Assembly: GCF_026230105.1 (NCBI RefSeq)
Contig: NC_079486.1
Coordinates: 7,378,001 to 7,442,000, forward strand
DNA from: Diorhabda sublineata
Lineage: Eukaryota > Arthropoda > Insecta > Coleoptera > Chrysomelidae
Direction of reading: 5' to 3'
Length of the DNA: 64,000 bases
Both the position numbers and the translations under genes were made by a program. The notes beneath the pieces were generated by a model, which did not search any database, had not been told where the DNA came from, and saw only the letters and a program-made list of their open reading frames with translations. Positions 62,501 through 64,000 of the stretch are shown one piece after another. The stretch's first letter is position 1; each line of letters opens with the position of its first letter.

Positions 62501-63568
62501 CAAATATGGCTTCAATTTTAAACCGACTTCAATAGGAGTCAAAACAGTTTTAGCATCACCTAACTTGAAACGCTCTAATAATTCTAAAATATAGTTCCTC
62601 TGATTAACTTTAATCATATTGTTTTGTTTGTCAAAATCAATATTTAAACCTAAAAAATATTTGATTAGCCCCAAGTCTTTAATTTTAAATTGTTTTGACA
62701 ATTCCTGTTTGAAGTTGGTTTTAAAAACTGAGGAATTTGAACAAATTAAAAAATCATCAACATAAAGGGCCACTAGAATTATAAATTTGTCCTTGTTTTG
62801 GAAAAATATACATGGTTCAAAACTTGATTGCTGAAAACCTAAGTCTTTTAAGACATTTTTTACTTTAATATTCCAAATTCTGGAGGATTGCTTTAATCCA
62901 TATATAGCCTTTTTTAATAAACATACTTTATTTTCATTATTTTTTAGAATAAACCCCTCAGGTTGCACCATGTAAATTTCTTCATCCAAGTTTCCGTTTA
63001 AAAATGCAGTTTCTACTTCTAAGTGGTCAATATCTAAACTTAATTCTACAGATAAAGCAAACAATATTCTTATTGTAGAGTATCTAACTACAGGTGAAAA
63101 AGTTTCAAAATAATCTATACCAAAGGTTTGTGTGAAACCCTTTGCAACTAGCCGTGCTTTATATCGTATTTCATTATTTGAATTCCTTTTTAAACAAAAC
63201 ACCCACTTATTTTGCACAACATTTTTGTTTGATGGACGGTCTACTAAAATCCATGCCTCATTTTTCATTAATGATTCGTACTCTCGTTCCATTGCTTTTT
63301 CCCAATTTCTTCTGTCACTTCTTGACATCGCTTCATCTACGGTCTTTGGATCTTGCATTTCATTATAAGTTTCCTTATTCATCACATTGTATGAAATGTA
63401 ACCTTCATAATTTCTTTTCTTTGACACCCTTCCTGATCTGGTTACAATTTCTTGATCATTAATTTCCTCAAAGTTTTCACCTCCAGTTTCTTCTGGAATT
63501 TCATTTTCTTCTTCATTGATATTATTATTTGATCCTCCACCTTCTTCATTTATGTCACTATCATCCAC
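62486..63568 (-). CDS. Copia reverse transcriptase, uninterrupted 360-codon frame (copy 2)
   Basis: All polymerase blocks lie in a single frame: KNKWVFCLKR-type motif, RLVAKGFTQTFGIDYFETFS, VETAFLNGNLDEEIYMVQPE, GFILKNNENKVCLLKKAIYG and LYVDDFLICSN with both catalytic aspartates, then DLGLIKYFLGLNID. It ends after EVGLKLKP where the RNase H deletion begins. Differences from copy 1 are few (for example EVETAF for DVETAF, ALYVDD for AFYVDD). The start Met is only the first in the frame; the natural product is a polyprotein. Confidence 0.9.
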   Translation of the reverse strand: MDDSDINEEGGGSNNNINEEENEIPEETGGENFEEINDQEIVTRSGRVSKKRNYEGYISYNVMNKETYNEMQDPKTVDEAMSRSDRRNWEKAMEREYESLMKNEAWILVDRPSNKNVVQNKWVFCLKRNSNNEIRYKARLVAKGFTQTFGIDYFETFSPVVRYSTIRILFALSVELSLDIDHLEVETAFLNGNLDEEIYMVQPEGFILKNNENKVCLLKKAIYGLKQSSRIWNIKVKNVLKDLGFQQSSFEPCIFFQNKDKFIILVALYVDDFLICSNSSVFKTNFKQELSKQFKIKDLGLIKYFLGLNIDFDKQNNMIKVNQRNYILELLERFKLGDAKTVLTPIEVGLKLKPYLLVVF

Positions 63569-63580
63569 TCCAGGTTTAGT

Positions 63581-63997
63581 TTATGTTTGTAGGTCAACAG
63601 TAATTGCTGAATCAGGATCTGAGTTGCTAGTTTCAGCCTTACAATTATTTATATTTTTAAAAGGTTGATTCAGAAATTCATTAAATTTTACATTACGACT
63701 TACAATAATTTTATCTGTATCTGTATCTAGAATTCTATAAGCTTTTCTATTTTCACTGTATCCCACCATAATACCTGTTTTTGCTCTTTTCTCTAGTTTA
63801 GATCTTTTTTCTTTTGGAATGTAAACAAAAGCCTGAGAACCAAATGTAATGAAATATGATAAATCAGGTTTCTTTCCAATCCATAACTCATAAGGTGTCT
63901 TTTCTTTACTTTTAGTATGTAGTCTATTAGAAATGTAGTTAGCATTTGTTACTGCTTCCCCCCAATATTTATGGGGTAAATTAGTATCTAATAACAT
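63581..63997 (-). pseudogene. Copia integrase C-terminal part (copy 2), cut by window edge
   Basis: It begins MLLDTNLPHKYWGEAVTNAN, continues TPYELWIGKKPDLSYF, FGSQAFVYIPKEKRSKLE and MVGYSENRKAYRIL, and ends SDPDSAITVDLQT at a TAA. Copy 1 has AAA at that stop but carries its own stop 21 bp earlier. Confidence 0.88.
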
Positions 63998-64000
63998 ACA

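Larger units (their letters stand above)
62023..64000 (-). mobile_element. Ty1/copia retrotransposon, inverted copy 2 (continues past the window)
   Basis: The element reads leftward and ends in a 3' LTR at 62023-62211. The window stops inside the integrase. It shares its internal RNase H deletion and its 3' flank with the copy at 50484-53951 but has private lesions, including a stop (CATAAAC) near 63582 and a frameshift near 62340. Confidence 0.9.

Overview
This 64-kb window looks like AT-rich nuclear DNA from an insect, made almost entirely of decayed and nested transposable elements. The evidence is the mix of families: an errantivirus-type provirus with an env region, jockey-type gag, RTE-like LINEs, BEL/Pao, Ty3/gypsy, Ty1/copia, mariner, piggyBac, P/THAP9-like and hAT/ZBED remnants, plus canonical GT-AG introns and no bacterial gene organisation. 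I cannot assign the insect order. No complete, unbroken host gene is visible. Family calls come from reading translated motifs by eye, and no database search was run.

Layout, left half. 0-0.8 kb: the end of a possible lectin-like host gene facing a convergent hypothetical ORF. 0.8-3.0 kb: a gag-only jockey-type element whose ORF is split by a 40-unit TA microsatellite. 3.6-4.2 kb: a piggyBac transposase relic. 4.4-9.6 kb (minus strand): a degenerate gag-pol-env errantivirus with a recognisable primer-binding site, bounded by TA microsatellites. 9.6-12.4 kb: AT-rich DNA with little content. 12.4-13.1 kb: a mariner relic. 14.1-21.3 kb and 28.7-35.5 kb: two near-identical direct copies of a composite block (repeat X). 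The block holds P/THAP9-like transposase fragments, a copia pol fragment, a 5'-truncated RTE insertion with target-site duplication, and a 300-bp tandem module. Between the copies lie an orphan 81-codon ORF with its own TATA box and poly(A) signal, an almost full-length RTE-like LINE (22.1-25.2 kb) and two short tandem arrays.

Layout, right half. 36.5 kb: an isolated hydrophobic exon with good splice sites. 37.9-41.4 kb: an inverted piece of repeat Y, a BEL/Pao protease-RT relic and a hAT transposase fragment. 42-44 kb: exon-like fragments. 44.5-49.6 kb and 54.0-59.8 kb: two copies of a block made of a gypsy integrase relic, a 50-bp GC-richer minisatellite and repeat Y (carrying a hAT/BED pseudogene). 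50.5-53.95 kb and 62.0-64.0 kb (inverted): two copies of one copia insertion, recognisable as a single ancestral event because both LTRs are followed by the same repeat X sequence.

The genes do not form a pathway. They record successive waves of insertion followed by segmental duplication. The most unusual items are the orphan compact gene at 21.3 kb beside a duplication breakpoint, the env-bearing provirus bounded by microsatellites, the microsatellite-split gag, the paired copia copies with reciprocal private stop codons, and an intact two-exon module found at two loci.
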